A DNA stretch of 64,000 bases from PCC-7336 sp039817825 (GTDB lineage: Bacteria; Cyanobacteriota; Cyanobacteriia; Thermostichales; PCC-7336): positions 3,278 to 67,277 of the forward strand of contig JBCBVA010000005.1 of NCBI GenBank assembly GCA_039817825.1, read 5' to 3'. The translations under genes and the position numbers were made by a program. Below the pieces are notes generated by a model that was not told the origin of the DNA, did not search any database, and saw nothing but the letters and a program-made list of their open reading frames with translations. Positions 37,100-46,836 of this stretch are shown here, piece after piece. Position 1 is the stretch's first letter. Each line of letters opens with the position of its first letter.

Positions 37100-37585
37100 T
37101 CAGGTATCGTAGTGGCGCGAAAACCCATTCACCAGCGCTTCCAGTGGCTCGACTCCGGCTTCACCTAGTTCCTGCTTAGCTTCCTCCGAAACATCGTGGA
37201 TGGTCTCGGGGGATAATTTCAGCATTTCCGCCAACTTGTGGAATGCATCTAGCTCCTGTAGGTTGACCAGCGGCTCCCCTTCGCTGCGAGCACTGGCCTC
37301 AATCGTGAGATAGCCCAACTTGAGCACGAGACGGCGATCAACCTCGTCCGGTAGTTTGGGCAGCACTTCTTCCAGCGGGACGTTTTGACTGAAATAATCT
37401 GCAAGTTTTTGGGACAGGTCTACTTGACTGGACTCATCCGTTGCAAACGCAACTGATAGCTTGCTAGCCATCATGTCAATTTCCCCAGGTTCGAGCACCC
37501 CGTCGGCCCAAGCCATCGCCGTCACGGCGCGAAGAATGTTCATCTGCTTGGGGGAAATCGCAGGAGGGGGAGGGGTCGCTACCAT
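37100..37585 (-). CDS. TerB-family protein
   Basis: The 161-residue product matches the TerB helical domain: ILRAVTAMAWADGVLEPGEIDMM near residues 18-40 holds the typical acidic ADGxxxxxE motif, and a second similar region with EASARSEGEP near 108. TerB domains are linked to tellurite resistance and to membrane-associated stress systems, but many are housekeeping proteins of unknown role; nothing else of a ter operon is nearby. It lies 83 bases upstream of the large membrane-protein gene's stop... that is, downstream of it on the same strand. Confidence 0.85.
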   Translation of the reverse strand: MVATPPPPAISPKQMNILRAVTAMAWADGVLEPGEIDMMASKLSVAFATDESSQVDLSQKLADYFSQNVPLEEVLPKLPDEVDRRLVLKLGYLTIEASARSEGEPLVNLQELDAFHKLAEMLKLSPETIHDVSEEAKQELGEAGVEPLEALVNGFSRHYDT

Positions 37586-37667
37586 GGCATATTTCCAGAG
37601 GCTCCTATGGCTGTAGTCTACGTACGATCGCCGAGGCCGGGCACCACCCCTTCACATTCTGGAACAG

Positions 37668-40600
37668 TTACTCCCACTCCCTCAGCGCAGTCGACCAGGC
37701 CTGTAACTGGCGCAGCGTGCTGTCGCGGCGTGCTTCAAAGGTGGCGGCAATCCAGATCAATCCCAATCCCAACACAATACCGATACTCCATAGAGCAATC
37801 GAGGACGTCACAATGGCCAGCCAGGTTTGCCGCAATAGCAGAATCGCAAACGTCCCCGTCCCCACATACAGATACGCTCGCACCCGTAGCAACAATCCCG
37901 CGATCGCCACTCCCAAGCCCACCATCATGCCCCCCAGCACCCAACCTGTAATGGTCTCTAACTCCAGCGAGGTCGTAATACAGAGGAGTGAGGCAAACAA
38001 GACCCGCAGCCAGTGGCGAGCGTCCCGGCGCTCGGTAGTCCCCCAGGCAGGGTCAATCTGAGCGACATACAGACCCGACCCCGCCAGAATCAGCACCAGC
38101 CAAGACAAGCTGAGCCAACCAGTAGAATCCAACAGTTGAATCAATCCCACATCAGTACACATCAAGGCTAGGTAACTGAGGCGAATGCGGCGCAATCGCA
38201 GAGCCAACCAGGCATAGTACGCCCCCACCAGCAGAAAGCTTTGCCAACCTGCAGCATCCAGCGTGATGCCAGCCACCAGCCCCGGCAGCACCATCGCTAC
38301 CCGATGCCACGGGCGAGCCGTCCATCCCCAGGCTTGCCAAGGACACAGCAGACCGAGCGAGCATATCGCAGCCGCAATAGCTCCACCCCAATAGATAACG
38401 GGGGAGGAATCGGGTGCGAATCGCAACAAGCCGTACGCAATGGCGATCGCTCCCCACGCAATACCCACATACATCCACTTATCCAGCCAAAATTCATCCG
38501 CCATGCGGGATGGAGCCAAGGTCTCGGTATCCGCACCAGATTCCGTTCGACCGCGCGTCACAGCATACGTGGCAGCTCCGACAGCAGAGCCCACCCAAAT
38601 CCAATCACCGATCGTGCTGATTGGATTTGCCCAAGCCAACAACAGCAGCAGCGAACCACCACACCAATGCCAGATACCCAATCCGGCCAGAGTGTCTGGC
38701 TCGATCCTCAGGTATCGACAGACGATCCTGGGTAGAGCTTGATACAGTGCAGCAATCGCGATCGCCAAGCCTCCCAAGATTGCGCTCCCGTCCCCAGCAT
38801 CTCCCCCGCTGGCCTGCATCAGTTGGAAGAGCACCGTTTGGTACAGGGCTACCGATAGCGCCACCAATCCAGTAATCGTCCACGGTGAGTTCGAGCGGGA
38901 AGCGTTAGAGCGAGTCGGGCTAGAGGGGCGACGACCCAATCCGATGCAGACGAGCGCTAAGCCCAGCGCGTACAGACCGCTGTATGCTCGGAGTTCCTCC
39001 AGCGAGAGAACAAATCCCCAACCGGCATACACCGTCGGCAAGATGAAGGCCCCCTTGGGGTACTCCCGTCCGGTACGCTGCCTCCACAGATCGCCTCCTA
39101 CCTGCAGCACCAAGCCCAATCCAAGATTGGCCGTCGCGAGTGGCAGAGGCCCAACAGTCCAGATCGCCAGCGAACTCACCATCGCCAGCTCCACTGCGAC
39201 CGCCAGCCCAATGGTTTCCAACCACCCCAGGCGTTGGAGGGCACAAATGGCGATCGCTGCCACCATCATCCACGCTGCTGCCACCTGCCAACCGCTGGTG
39301 GGCAAGCCATCCAGGTATATCCCGATGGTATACGTGAATAGAAACAACAGATTGAGGGCGGCCAATCCGAGGCCCCACCCGTATAAGGCTTGACACGTTA
39401 CCCTCTGCAATGGCTCCTGCCCTAGACGTAGCCATCGGGCTTGAATCAGCCAGCGAGTCAGCCATAGCCCCAAAACCATCGTGGCAATGACGAACATCCA
39501 TCCCGAGATTTCTAGCAGAGTGGGAGAGAGTCGGGCGATCGCAATCGCTACCCCAAACAGGGCAAATCCCAGCGAGAACGACGCCCGCAGGACGCTTGGT
39601 CGGCAATAGGTCAGCCACGCCATCACCACGGCAGCGATCGCCCATCCAGCTAATTGAGTGTCTAGGGATTCGACTGTCAGCAGCTGCCCCGCAATCAATC
39701 CGGCAATCGTAACGACGATGGGAGACAAGCGTAAGGATAGCGACGAGGCCCGCTGAGAGACAACAGCAGCTGCGATCGGCACGGCAAACCAGACTAGTCC
39801 CCACAAATCACTACCAGCTCTATTGCCGTCCAGTTCCACAATCAGGACACCAAGGTAGGTGAGGTATCCGATAACACTCAACCCAACACCGATGTACCAG
39901 CCACTGCGACGCCACAGTTCAAAGCGAGATGACAACGCCACAAATTCCCACTCCAGTAGCGCACAACCGATCGCGATCGTCCCCCAACCACGCACTCCAA
40001 TTTGAGGAAACAGCGCGTCGATCGCAAACGCCACCGCCAACACACCCACGCCGTGGGTGAGATAAACCAGAAGGCTCGATACGGTCGGTCTGCGTCCGAT
40101 CAGAACCGCTAACATCCCTGTCGAGGCCGCAAAGTATAGAGCCCTCACCCCAGGATTCAAGGCCGCAAACATAGCCAACACCAGCCATAGGGCGAGCGCA
40201 GCTCCTTCCAGCCCATTCGCTAATCGTGGCTGTTCTCGCCTGCGCAACCAATCTGCCCCGCAAACCGCTAACCCCAAAGCCGGAAACACCCCCAACCCCA
40301 CCAACGCATCGGGGATATTCGTCGAACCAAACATCCGCATCCCAATTGCCACCAGGACCTGTTGCATCCTCTCCGGAAGGCTGAGCCACACCAGCCCATG
40401 TCCCTGAAGCAGCAGACCAAACAGCAGCAGCACATCCGGTAACGTCCACAGTCGTCGCAGACGATCGCCCACAATCCACGCGGCCAGCACACTCACCCCC
40501 AACGCCTGGAGGGGGACGGCTTCAAAAGTCAGTTGCCAGCCCAGCACGAATAGCACCGCAGAGGCGATCGTCCATAGATCCGGTTGCTGGCGGGAGCGCG

Positions 40601-41753
40601 CAATCCAGCCCAACTGCCAGCCCAAAATCCCGATCGCCAATCCCAGTTGCGGGAGCGCGATCCGGGGGTCAATCCCCGCTCGCGCCAACAGCAAGGCAAT
40701 CCCAACCACCATCAGAGTGCGCCCCAGTAATGTGGGAGTCCTCCCAGACGTTCGCCCCCCCAGATCGCTCGACGACTCAGCACCAGCCCGATCCGATGCA
40801 TCTTGCCGCTGAAACCACCGCTCTTCGCCGTACCAAAAACCGAGTGACGCCACAATCGCACCAGCATACGTAGCTACCAACGGCCATCCGCTCAATCCCC
40901 ATCCCCATTGCAAGCCGCTCAAGACCAATGCACAGGCCTGCACCAGCTTCGGCACACTAGTCGAGGCCGCTTGAGAGGTGTCCGTTCGAATACTCAGGGC
41001 TTTGCGACCGAGCACAACCAGGCTGAAAGCAGCGATCGCCGCCAAGCCCCCTCCCAACCCACGACTCCATACACCCAGACCATCCATCGCCCACGCATTC
41101 ATCGGCACCAAAAACAGCGCCATCGCCCGCACCATCTGCCCGGTCAGGCGTAGCTTGTCCGAGCGGCTTAACCACAGTCCTGCAGCAAAGAAGGCCAGGG
41201 TATAGCCCCACAAAATGGCGTACTGTCCCAGATTTGAGACCTGCTGCCACTGGCTGGCAGCCAATGCCCCAGACGAAACAACCACAACAAACACGCCTAA
41301 GGCCAGCAGCCAGTTCAAGCTAAATTCTGCCGCCAGCGTTGCCCCAAGGACTTCGAGAGGCGATCGCCGCCGACCGACGATGCCTTCCGCCTGAGGAGCA
41401 CTCTTCACTGGTACCCGAGCGATCGCGGCTGAAGCGCGTTCTCCCGGAGCCTGACTCACCGGAACCTGTCCAGCCTGCCCCTGACTGACTGGAGACGGAT
41501 GTATGGGAACATCTAGCGGGACAGTAGCCCTCTGAAACTGATTCTGTAGTGGACAGGACAAGAGCTGACTGCACTGCAAGCGCACTTCAGCATCGGAAAT
41601 CAGCCCCAGCTCCAGCCAGTATTCCAGCCCTCTGAGATAAATCTCGGGATGGGTTCTGGGATCGAGGGCCAGTCGCAGCCAAATGGACGCCTGAACGGGC
41701 GGTGGTGGCGGACCTGACCCTTGCGGGCCAGACGCAGGAGGATTGGGAGGCAT
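37668..41753 (-). CDS. Giant multi-pass membrane protein
   Basis: The 1361-residue product begins with a Pro/Gly-rich tract, a short helical motif (HPEIYLRGLEYWLELGLISD, residues about 34-53) resembling the N-terminus of DUF2157-type proteins, and a Pro/Gln linker to about residue 130. The rest is some thirty or more hydrophobic helices joined by short loops rich in Arg, Gly and Trp. No catalytic motif or ATPase is visible. I know similar very long membrane proteins in cyanobacteria only as hypothetical proteins; a role as a lipid, glycan or solute translocator is speculation. It is followed by the TerB gene on the same strand. Confidence 0.8.
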   Translation of the reverse strand: MPPNPPASGPQGSGPPPPPVQASIWLRLALDPRTHPEIYLRGLEYWLELGLISDAEVRLQCSQLLSCPLQNQFQRATVPLDVPIHPSPVSQGQAGQVPVSQAPGERASAAIARVPVKSAPQAEGIVGRRRSPLEVLGATLAAEFSLNWLLALGVFVVVVSSGALAASQWQQVSNLGQYAILWGYTLAFFAAGLWLSRSDKLRLTGQMVRAMALFLVPMNAWAMDGLGVWSRGLGGGLAAIAAFSLVVLGRKALSIRTDTSQAASTSVPKLVQACALVLSGLQWGWGLSGWPLVATYAGAIVASLGFWYGEERWFQRQDASDRAGAESSSDLGGRTSGRTPTLLGRTLMVVGIALLLARAGIDPRIALPQLGLAIGILGWQLGWIARSRQQPDLWTIASAVLFVLGWQLTFEAVPLQALGVSVLAAWIVGDRLRRLWTLPDVLLLFGLLLQGHGLVWLSLPERMQQVLVAIGMRMFGSTNIPDALVGLGVFPALGLAVCGADWLRRREQPRLANGLEGAALALWLVLAMFAALNPGVRALYFAASTGMLAVLIGRRPTVSSLLVYLTHGVGVLAVAFAIDALFPQIGVRGWGTIAIGCALLEWEFVALSSRFELWRRSGWYIGVGLSVIGYLTYLGVLIVELDGNRAGSDLWGLVWFAVPIAAAVVSQRASSLSLRLSPIVVTIAGLIAGQLLTVESLDTQLAGWAIAAVVMAWLTYCRPSVLRASFSLGFALFGVAIAIARLSPTLLEISGWMFVIATMVLGLWLTRWLIQARWLRLGQEPLQRVTCQALYGWGLGLAALNLLFLFTYTIGIYLDGLPTSGWQVAAAWMMVAAIAICALQRLGWLETIGLAVAVELAMVSSLAIWTVGPLPLATANLGLGLVLQVGGDLWRQRTGREYPKGAFILPTVYAGWGFVLSLEELRAYSGLYALGLALVCIGLGRRPSSPTRSNASRSNSPWTITGLVALSVALYQTVLFQLMQASGGDAGDGSAILGGLAIAIAALYQALPRIVCRYLRIEPDTLAGLGIWHWCGGSLLLLLAWANPISTIGDWIWVGSAVGAATYAVTRGRTESGADTETLAPSRMADEFWLDKWMYVGIAWGAIAIAYGLLRFAPDSSPVIYWGGAIAAAICSLGLLCPWQAWGWTARPWHRVAMVLPGLVAGITLDAAGWQSFLLVGAYYAWLALRLRRIRLSYLALMCTDVGLIQLLDSTGWLSLSWLVLILAGSGLYVAQIDPAWGTTERRDARHWLRVLFASLLCITTSLELETITGWVLGGMMVGLGVAIAGLLLRVRAYLYVGTGTFAILLLRQTWLAIVTSSIALWSIGIVLGLGLIWIAATFEARRDSTLRQLQAWSTALREWE

Positions 41754-42079
41754 AACAGTCGCTCGATCGCACTACAGTCTGAAATGTTCTTACCGTAAGA
41801 TCACTCAACCCATCATGCGACTGCAGGTGTGCCAATTTCTCAACTGCCCTCGTCGTCAAACCTCACTGACGCGATCGAGCACGCCACACCAAGCATTCAT
41901 CAATGCATCGCAGTAACCCCAGAGTGGACGGCCCGAGTACTCTAGAGCTAAAGTGCCGTGCCGCACGCAAGAGACGCCGCACGCTTGGCTATACAGATAC
42001 ATCGGCACTGTTGTACTGGAAGGAACAACTGTAGCTGCGTGCAGCAATCTATCAATGCGCACTAACCCTAGCGAGAGTG
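41754..42079. other. Divergent intergenic region
   Basis: The region separates the giant membrane-protein gene from the HAS-barrel gene. Short frames on both strands do not look coding. No clear hairpin was found. Confidence 0.5.
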
Positions 42080-42766
42080 ATGTCTGTGGCTGTTCGCATT
42101 CCCCTTTCGGCAACCTCTACCCCCCAATCATCCGAACATCTGGGGGAGGTGGTGGAAACCAGTACCACCGAATATCTGGCGCAGTGCTTTGCTCCTGACG
42201 ACTTGCGCTTTCCCACCATGCCAGCGTTGGGAAGCTGGGTAACGGCAGTGGATGAAGAGGCCGATCATGTCATCTACGGCGTGGTCTCCCACACCACAAC
42301 GCTACCGATTGACGCCATTCATCGAGCTCGTCCTCTGGGACTCTCGCTGCAGGAATTACAGGAGCAACAGCCTCAAATTTTTGCCATGCTGCGGACTGAA
42401 TTCCGGGTTACCATCGTTGGATTCGAGCCTCTGGATCGTCGCGGCAGCCTACTACCTCCCTATCAATATCTCCCCCCACGGCCTCCCCAAATTCATCAAG
42501 GGGTGTTTCGGTGCGAGGCCGGAGATGTGGCCCGCTTTTGTCAGCAAACCGATTTTCTGCGCACCCTTCTACAAGCCCAAGGGGTACCCACCGACGAGCT
42601 AGTCGCTGCCGTTTTACGGCAAAGTGCTGCCGTGTTCGATGCTGTCGGCCACTCCTCGGCAGCCAGACGCCAGTGGTTACTGGGGGCCGGGCGGGCACTG
42701 TCTATCCACCTGCGTGATGACTACACCCGCCTCAAATGCATCCTCAGCAAGCTACAAGTTGCGTAG
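42080..42766 (+). CDS. HAS-barrel domain protein
   Basis: The 228-residue product (ATG at 42080, with GTG just before it as an alternative) carries an N-terminal HAS-like beta-barrel (about 20-100: LGEVVETSTTEYLAQC ... LGSWVTAVDEEADHVIYGVVS). HAS barrels are found in HerA/FtsK-type ATPases and ATP synthases; free-standing versions exist in cyanobacteria next to no fixed partner. The C-terminal half is helical (about 140-228). There is no ATPase domain in this protein or next to it. The function is unknown. Confidence 0.75.
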   Translation: MSVAVRIPLSATSTPQSSEHLGEVVETSTTEYLAQCFAPDDLRFPTMPALGSWVTAVDEEADHVIYGVVSHTTTLPIDAIHRARPLGLSLQELQEQQPQIFAMLRTEFRVTIVGFEPLDRRGSLLPPYQYLPPRPPQIHQGVFRCEAGDVARFCQQTDFLRTLLQAQGVPTDELVAAVLRQSAAVFDAVGHSSAARRQWLLGAGRALSIHLRDDYTRLKCILSKLQVA

Positions 42767-43035
42767 CCGTACCAGGAATCAACCGCCCACCCAGTAACAA
42801 ACCGCTCGCCCTATCCCTAACAGACACCAAACCAGCCCTGAAGTTTTGTATCGACAACCAGGTGAGGATTGAAGAATTGTTGCGATGCAATCGCCCCTCA
42901 AAATTTCCAGTGGTAGTTTGAGCGCGTCTTGAGTTGACTAGTGTCGCCGAAGACAAGCTTAGTGTTTCTGTTCAAGAACATATACAGTCAGGCACGCAGT
43001 CAATTATTCGCCCATCCTGTTGCACCATTGAACTT

Positions 43036-43221
43036 ATGTCGAATCGGTTTCCTAAATCTCCGAACCCCAATCCCACCAGCCGGATTTTGTCTGCGGGAGT
43101 GGGGGCTACAGCAGCTGCAGCTTACTCTCTGGCCCGAGGTCACTCAGTAGTTAGCTGCTTAGTGATTATCACAACCGCTGTTGTCTGCACGTTGGTACTA
43201 GATGAGTTGGGCTGGGTATAG
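43036..43221 (+). CDS. Small hydrophobic hypothetical protein
   Basis: The 61-residue product has a Ser/Pro/Asn-rich N-terminus and one or two hydrophobic segments (AGVGATAAAAYSLA and VVSCLVIITTAVVCTLVL). The start is the ATG nearest the hydrophobic part; longer frames upstream add sequence without character. No ribosome site is obvious. Evidence is limited to composition and length. Confidence 0.45.
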   Translation: MSNRFPKSPNPNPTSRILSAGVGATAAAAYSLARGHSVVSCLVIITTAVVCTLVLDELGWV

Positions 43222-43319
43222 CGCGATCGATGGCCGAACACCTTCAGCGTGGATACGCCCGTCGCTCGACGCTTGGCATGCTGCTTGGTTAGTGTTGCTA
43301 GCACCAAACGACACAAGCG

Positions 43320-43778
43320 CTAGACCAGCTCCTTCGTAAACACAACCTTGTCATCTTCCGGAGCGTAAAAGTTCCGAATGCGCGCCTCCTCGGTATATCC
43401 GCATTTGGCGTAGAAAGATCGGGCTCGCGCGAATTCATCCAGACTGGATGTTTCCACCATGACCAGGCGAGCACTCTGCATCACTAACGTTGATTCAACT
43501 TGACTCATAAGGGCGCTACCATGTCCCTGCCTTTGATGGTTGGGATGAACGAGCAGCATGAGAACGTTCCACGTTCCCTGCGTCATCAGTTCCGGCTCGC
43601 AGTAGATAACACCGACTGGCTTGCGATCGACAGCAGTGAACCAGAGAGCCTTGCTATTACCCTTCAAGTAATCAGTTAGGGTCTCTCTAATCACCGCTAG
43701 CTCATCTATATCGAACTGAACGATTTTCGCCAGCTCTAGTAGGGCATCAACATCATCGGATACGGTTTCTCGAATCAT
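43320..43778 (-). CDS. GNAT-family N-acetyltransferase
   Basis: The product (152 residues from MIRETVSDD) has the GNAT fold: the acetyl-CoA pyrophosphate loop is seen as HPNHQRQGHGSAL near residue 93, preceded by the beta-strand MLLVHP and followed by FYAKCGYTEEARIRNFYAPEDD, typical for motif B. The substrate is unknown; small-molecule or peptide acetylation are both possible. A further ATG 14 codons upstream is possible but adds no domain sequence. Confidence 0.87.
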   Translation of the reverse strand: MIRETVSDDVDALLELAKIVQFDIDELAVIRETLTDYLKGNSKALWFTAVDRKPVGVIYCEPELMTQGTWNVLMLLVHPNHQRQGHGSALMSQVESTLVMQSARLVMVETSSLDEFARARSFYAKCGYTEEARIRNFYAPEDDKVVFTKELV

Positions 43779-43903
43779 GCTGGACGGAAATAACGTTGGC
43801 TGCAACTTAGCAATCACCAATCAATGTTTCGGAAGGGTATCTCTCCCCAGCCAGCCACACACGAGGGTCTTCCTCCGACCCGCGTTGACAATATATTTAG
43901 CGA

Positions 43904-44170
43904 TTACAACCCCTGAATCTGCACCCGAGATTGATTCCACTGTTCGGGGGTGTAGGTAGAAAGCTGAAGAGCGTGCAGTTCACCACTGTCGAGATTGGTC
44001 TGGACAGCCGCATACACCAAACGGTGCTGCTTAATCATGGGTAGACCGGTAAAGCGATCGCTCACCACCGTCGCCTGAAAGTGATCGCCTGTTCCAGTCA
44101 GATCGGAAACATCAATAATCGCGTTAGGAAAGTCGTGCTCGATCAGGGCTCGCACTTGAGTAGGCGTCAT
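43904..44170 (-). CDS. BolA family protein
   Basis: An 88-residue protein from MTPTQVRALI. The BolA helix-turn region and the conserved HRLVYAAV (about 55-62) are present, together with the loop histidine region that binds 2Fe-2S clusters with monothiol glutaredoxins. Cyanobacterial BolA works in iron-sulfur regulation. The longer frame upstream adds 60 residues with no resemblance and overlaps the next gene. Confidence 0.92.
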   Translation of the reverse strand: MTPTQVRALIEHDFPNAIIDVSDLTGTGDHFQATVVSDRFTGLPMIKQHRLVYAAVQTNLDSGELHALQLSTYTPEQWNQSRVQIQGL

Positions 44171-44292
44171 AGCAAAGAAGCAAGGTTGAATGACACTCAG
44201 CCTAACGGGAGTCCGCAGTTTCAGCAACGGCGCGCGCCAGTCTAGTGGCTCAATACAGTACAGACTCTCTGAGATTCTCCAATCGGCCACTC

Positions 44293-44670
44293 TCAAGAGC
44301 GCAATTGACGTACGGCATCGAACAAGCCGGGCAACGCCTCCGGCGACCAATATCCTTCTGCGTTGCGATCGCCACGTACTTGGATGTATAGCTCAAGCCC
44401 TGGCAGTTCTCCCGTTGCAACTACCCATAGGCGTTCCGTTTGCTGTTCGAGTGTCACGGCCTCTCCATCCATCAGCTGTTCAGGTAGGCTGGCGATCGCC
44501 GCTTCAATCTGACCCACAGCCCCACAGAAATCCTGCCACTCAGCCATCGTCAACTCGACAGACCATCGATCTCCCCCCACCAAGGCACAGTAACCGTCCA
44601 GTGACTCTTTCACTCCGATACGCCAGCCTTGTCCCACTCGTAACGGGCGGTTGTGTAACTCGGGGTGCAT
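44293..44670 (-). CDS. DUF1818 protein
   Basis: The 125-residue protein matches DUF1818, found in cyanobacteria and plastids: RVGQGWRIGV near residue 10, WSVELTMAEW near 37 and RLWVVATGELPGLELYIQVRG near 80-100. The predicted fold is a Whirly-like or mixed alpha-beta domain. No function is known to me. It lies upstream of bolA on the same strand and downstream of a secreted protein. Confidence 0.85.
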   Translation of the reverse strand: MHPELHNRPLRVGQGWRIGVKESLDGYCALVGGDRWSVELTMAEWQDFCGAVGQIEAAIASLPEQLMDGEAVTLEQQTERLWVVATGELPGLELYIQVRGDRNAEGYWSPEALPGLFDAVRQLRS

Positions 44671-44695
44671 GCCAATTCCTGGGAACGCGGGAGAA

Positions 44696-45169
44696 CTATT
44701 CCTCTACCGTGACCGATGTGGACTCCGTTTGTCCCCCTTGATTGGCCAATTCCAGCGAGTTCGTCACCGAGTTATTGCCGTATACCTCCAAAATCGCCGC
44801 CAGAAATTCATTGCGATCTTGGCGGGTCATGGCCTGGAAATGCTCGCGATCGCCATTCAGCGGATTTAGCTCCGTACTCCCCGGCGGGTATTGATCGGCG
44901 AAAATGGGCTCGTTCGCTTCTAAAAAATCGGCAAACGTCAATCGCCAGTCAAACCGACTGTCGGTCAGCCGCCCTTTCGTGCGGACGTGATATAGCAACA
45001 CCCGCTGTAGCCATCGTTCGTCCTCCCCGCTTCCGGGCAAATCGGGAACCAGCTCGTAAATCTGTGCTGCCTTCTCCGGAATGTCGCGAATGCGCTGAGC
45101 GGATGCAGGTTCGGTGAGTATCGCGCAACTAACCAGCGCAGCCCCTATCCCAATCCACCTCGCTTTCAT
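44696..45169 (-). CDS. Secreted hypothetical protein
   Basis: The start chosen gives MKARWIGIG, directly before a signal helix (AALVSCAILTEPASAQ, cleavage after ASA). The mature domain of about 125 residues is acidic, helical and well conserved in appearance (RWLQRVLLYHVRTKGR, FDWRLTFADFLEANEPI). It resembles a cyanobacterial family of unknown function. It precedes DUF1818 by 25 bases, suggesting one transcript with it. Confidence 0.72.
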   Translation of the reverse strand: MKARWIGIGAALVSCAILTEPASAQRIRDIPEKAAQIYELVPDLPGSGEDERWLQRVLLYHVRTKGRLTDSRFDWRLTFADFLEANEPIFADQYPPGSTELNPLNGDREHFQAMTRQDRNEFLAAILEVYGNNSVTNSLELANQGGQTESTSVTVEE

Positions 45170-45684
45170 CCTTCTAGCACTCATCCATCTCAGAAACAGC
45201 AACCCTTGCATAGCGCTGGCACCAACTCAACTGCTAAACCTAGCCTCAACATTCACAGGCAAAACCGCTTCAGACACGAGGGTTTACCATTACCTATCTT
45301 CCTTAGCCTCGCATGCGGAGCCCCTTACGAACATCAGCTCCCAGCATTCTTCACTACCCCTAGAGCAGAGAAGTGGGTTATCTCCAGCACTTGCCTTCAC
45401 ATAAATTCACTCGGCTAGCCAACCCTGCCAGCGAGAATAAAAAATGAGAGCAGAGTAAAAAATTGCGATCGCAGACTTCCACTCGCGAGGCGTATCAGAC
45501 ACTGCTGTCTGGCATTGCGGGCGATCGTGGTGGCGGCCTGTTTTAGGTTGCGATACTTGGCTTAGAGAAAAGTTGCTCCGCTTGATATTTCGTAAAAATA
45601 CGGCTATCTATAGTAGTTACATTTAAGTCTTGCTTTTTTGCATTCTTATCACTTTGTTCGATTTGAGCTAAGAGAGGAAATCCT
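45170..45684. other. psbD upstream region
   Basis: About 515 bases without a supported gene. The last 120 bases are AT-rich and contain GTTACATTT, one half of a possible RpaB-type HLR1 site, but no second half at the right spacing. AGAGGAAAT just before 45685 is the psbD ribosome site. Confidence 0.5.
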
Positions 45685-46743
45685 ATGACCATCGCAATGG
45701 GTCGCAGCCAAGCGAACCGCGGCTGGTTCGACATCATGGATGACTGGCTCAAGCGGGACCGATTCGTATTCGTGGGTTGGTCCGGCCTGCTGCTGTTTCC
45801 TTGTGCGTTCCTAGCTGTGGGTGGCTGGCTCACCGGCACCACCTTCGTCACTTCCTGGTACACCCACGGATTGGCCAGCTCCTACCTCGAAGGAGCTAAC
45901 TTCTTGACCGTAGCGGTCTCTACTCCTGCTGAAAGCATGGGTCACTCCCTGCTGCTGCTATGGGGACCCGAAGCTCAAGGTGATCTCACCCGCTGGTTCC
46001 AAATTGGCGGCCTGTGGACGTTCGTTGCCCTGCACGGCGCTTTTGGTCTGATCGGCTTCATGCTGCGTCAGTTTGAAGTTGCTCGCCTAGTCGGCATCCG
46101 TCCTTACAACGCCATCGCCTTCTCCGGTCCGATTGCTGTGTTCGTTTCCGTCTTCCTGATGTACCCCTTGGGTCAGGCTGGCTGGTTCTTCGCTCCCAGC
46201 TTCGGCGTTGCTGGCATCTTCCGCTTCCTGCTGTTCTTCCAAGGCTTCCACAACTGGACCCTCAACCCCTTCCACATGATGGGCGTTGCTGGCGTTCTGG
46301 GTGGTGCGCTGCTGTGTGCCATTCACGGTGCCACCGTTGAGAACACCCTGTACGAAGACGAAGATTCTGCGAACACCTTCCCCGCGTTCGAGCCCACTCA
46401 GGCCGAAGAAACCTACTCGATGGTGACTGCAAACCGTTTCTGGTCTCAGATTTTCGGTATTGCATTCTCCAACAAGCGTTGGTTGCACTTCTTCATGCTG
46501 TTTGTGCCGGTCACCGGCCTATGGTTTGCGTCCATCGGAATCGTGGGTGTCGCTCTGAACCTGCGTGCGTATGACTTCGTCAGCCAAGAGATTCGTGCGG
46601 CAGAGGACCCTGAGTTCGAGACCTTCTACACGAAGAACATCCTTCTGAACGAGGGGATTCGTGCGTGGATGGCTCCTCAGGACCAGCCTCAGCGCAACTA
46701 CGTCTTCCCCGAGGAAGTTCTTCCTCGCGGTAACGCTCTCTAA
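45685..46743 (+). CDS. psbD: Photosystem II D2 protein
   Basis: D2 is one of the two core subunits of the PSII reaction centre, binding P680 chlorophyll, pheophytin, QA and non-haem iron. The 352-residue product has five helices and near-invariant sequence: LKRDRFVFVGWSG, STPAESMGHSLLLLWGPEAQGD, HNWTLNPFHMMGVAGVLGGALLCAIHGATVEN and the C-terminal PEEVLPRGNAL. The length is standard. The stop at 46741-46743 is the point where most cyanobacteria start psbC within the same bases; here the GTG that would be psbC's start is not formed because the Arg codon is CGC. Confidence 0.99.
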   Translation: MTIAMGRSQANRGWFDIMDDWLKRDRFVFVGWSGLLLFPCAFLAVGGWLTGTTFVTSWYTHGLASSYLEGANFLTVAVSTPAESMGHSLLLLWGPEAQGDLTRWFQIGGLWTFVALHGAFGLIGFMLRQFEVARLVGIRPYNAIAFSGPIAVFVSVFLMYPLGQAGWFFAPSFGVAGIFRFLLFFQGFHNWTLNPFHMMGVAGVLGGALLCAIHGATVENTLYEDEDSANTFPAFEPTQAEETYSMVTANRFWSQIFGIAFSNKRWLHFFMLFVPVTGLWFASIGIVGVALNLRAYDFVSQEIRAAEDPEFETFYTKNILLNEGIRAWMAPQDQPQRNYVFPEEVLPRGNAL

Positions 46744-46756
46744 TCTGAGATTTATT

Positions 46757-46780
46757 GGGCAAATTGAAACCGATTTGCCC
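46757..46780 (+). terminator. Hairpin between psbD and psbC
   Basis: GGGCAAAT pairs with ATTTGCCC around an 8-base loop, followed by TACTCTCGTTTT. It may weaken read-through into psbC or mark a processing site. The stem is short and the T-run begins late, so termination is not certain. Confidence 0.5.
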
Positions 46781-46836
46781 TACTCTCGTTTTATTAATCC
46801 GTTTTCGTTTGTATTCCTTCGCGGAGGTTCTCTCCT

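Noticed and set aside
37100..37585. Tellurite-resistance operon
   Set aside because: Only a single TerB-type protein is present, with no other ter genes.
45600..45640. HLR1 (RpaB) site before psbD
   Set aside because: Only one half-site, GTTACATTT, is present; no second half at the required spacing.
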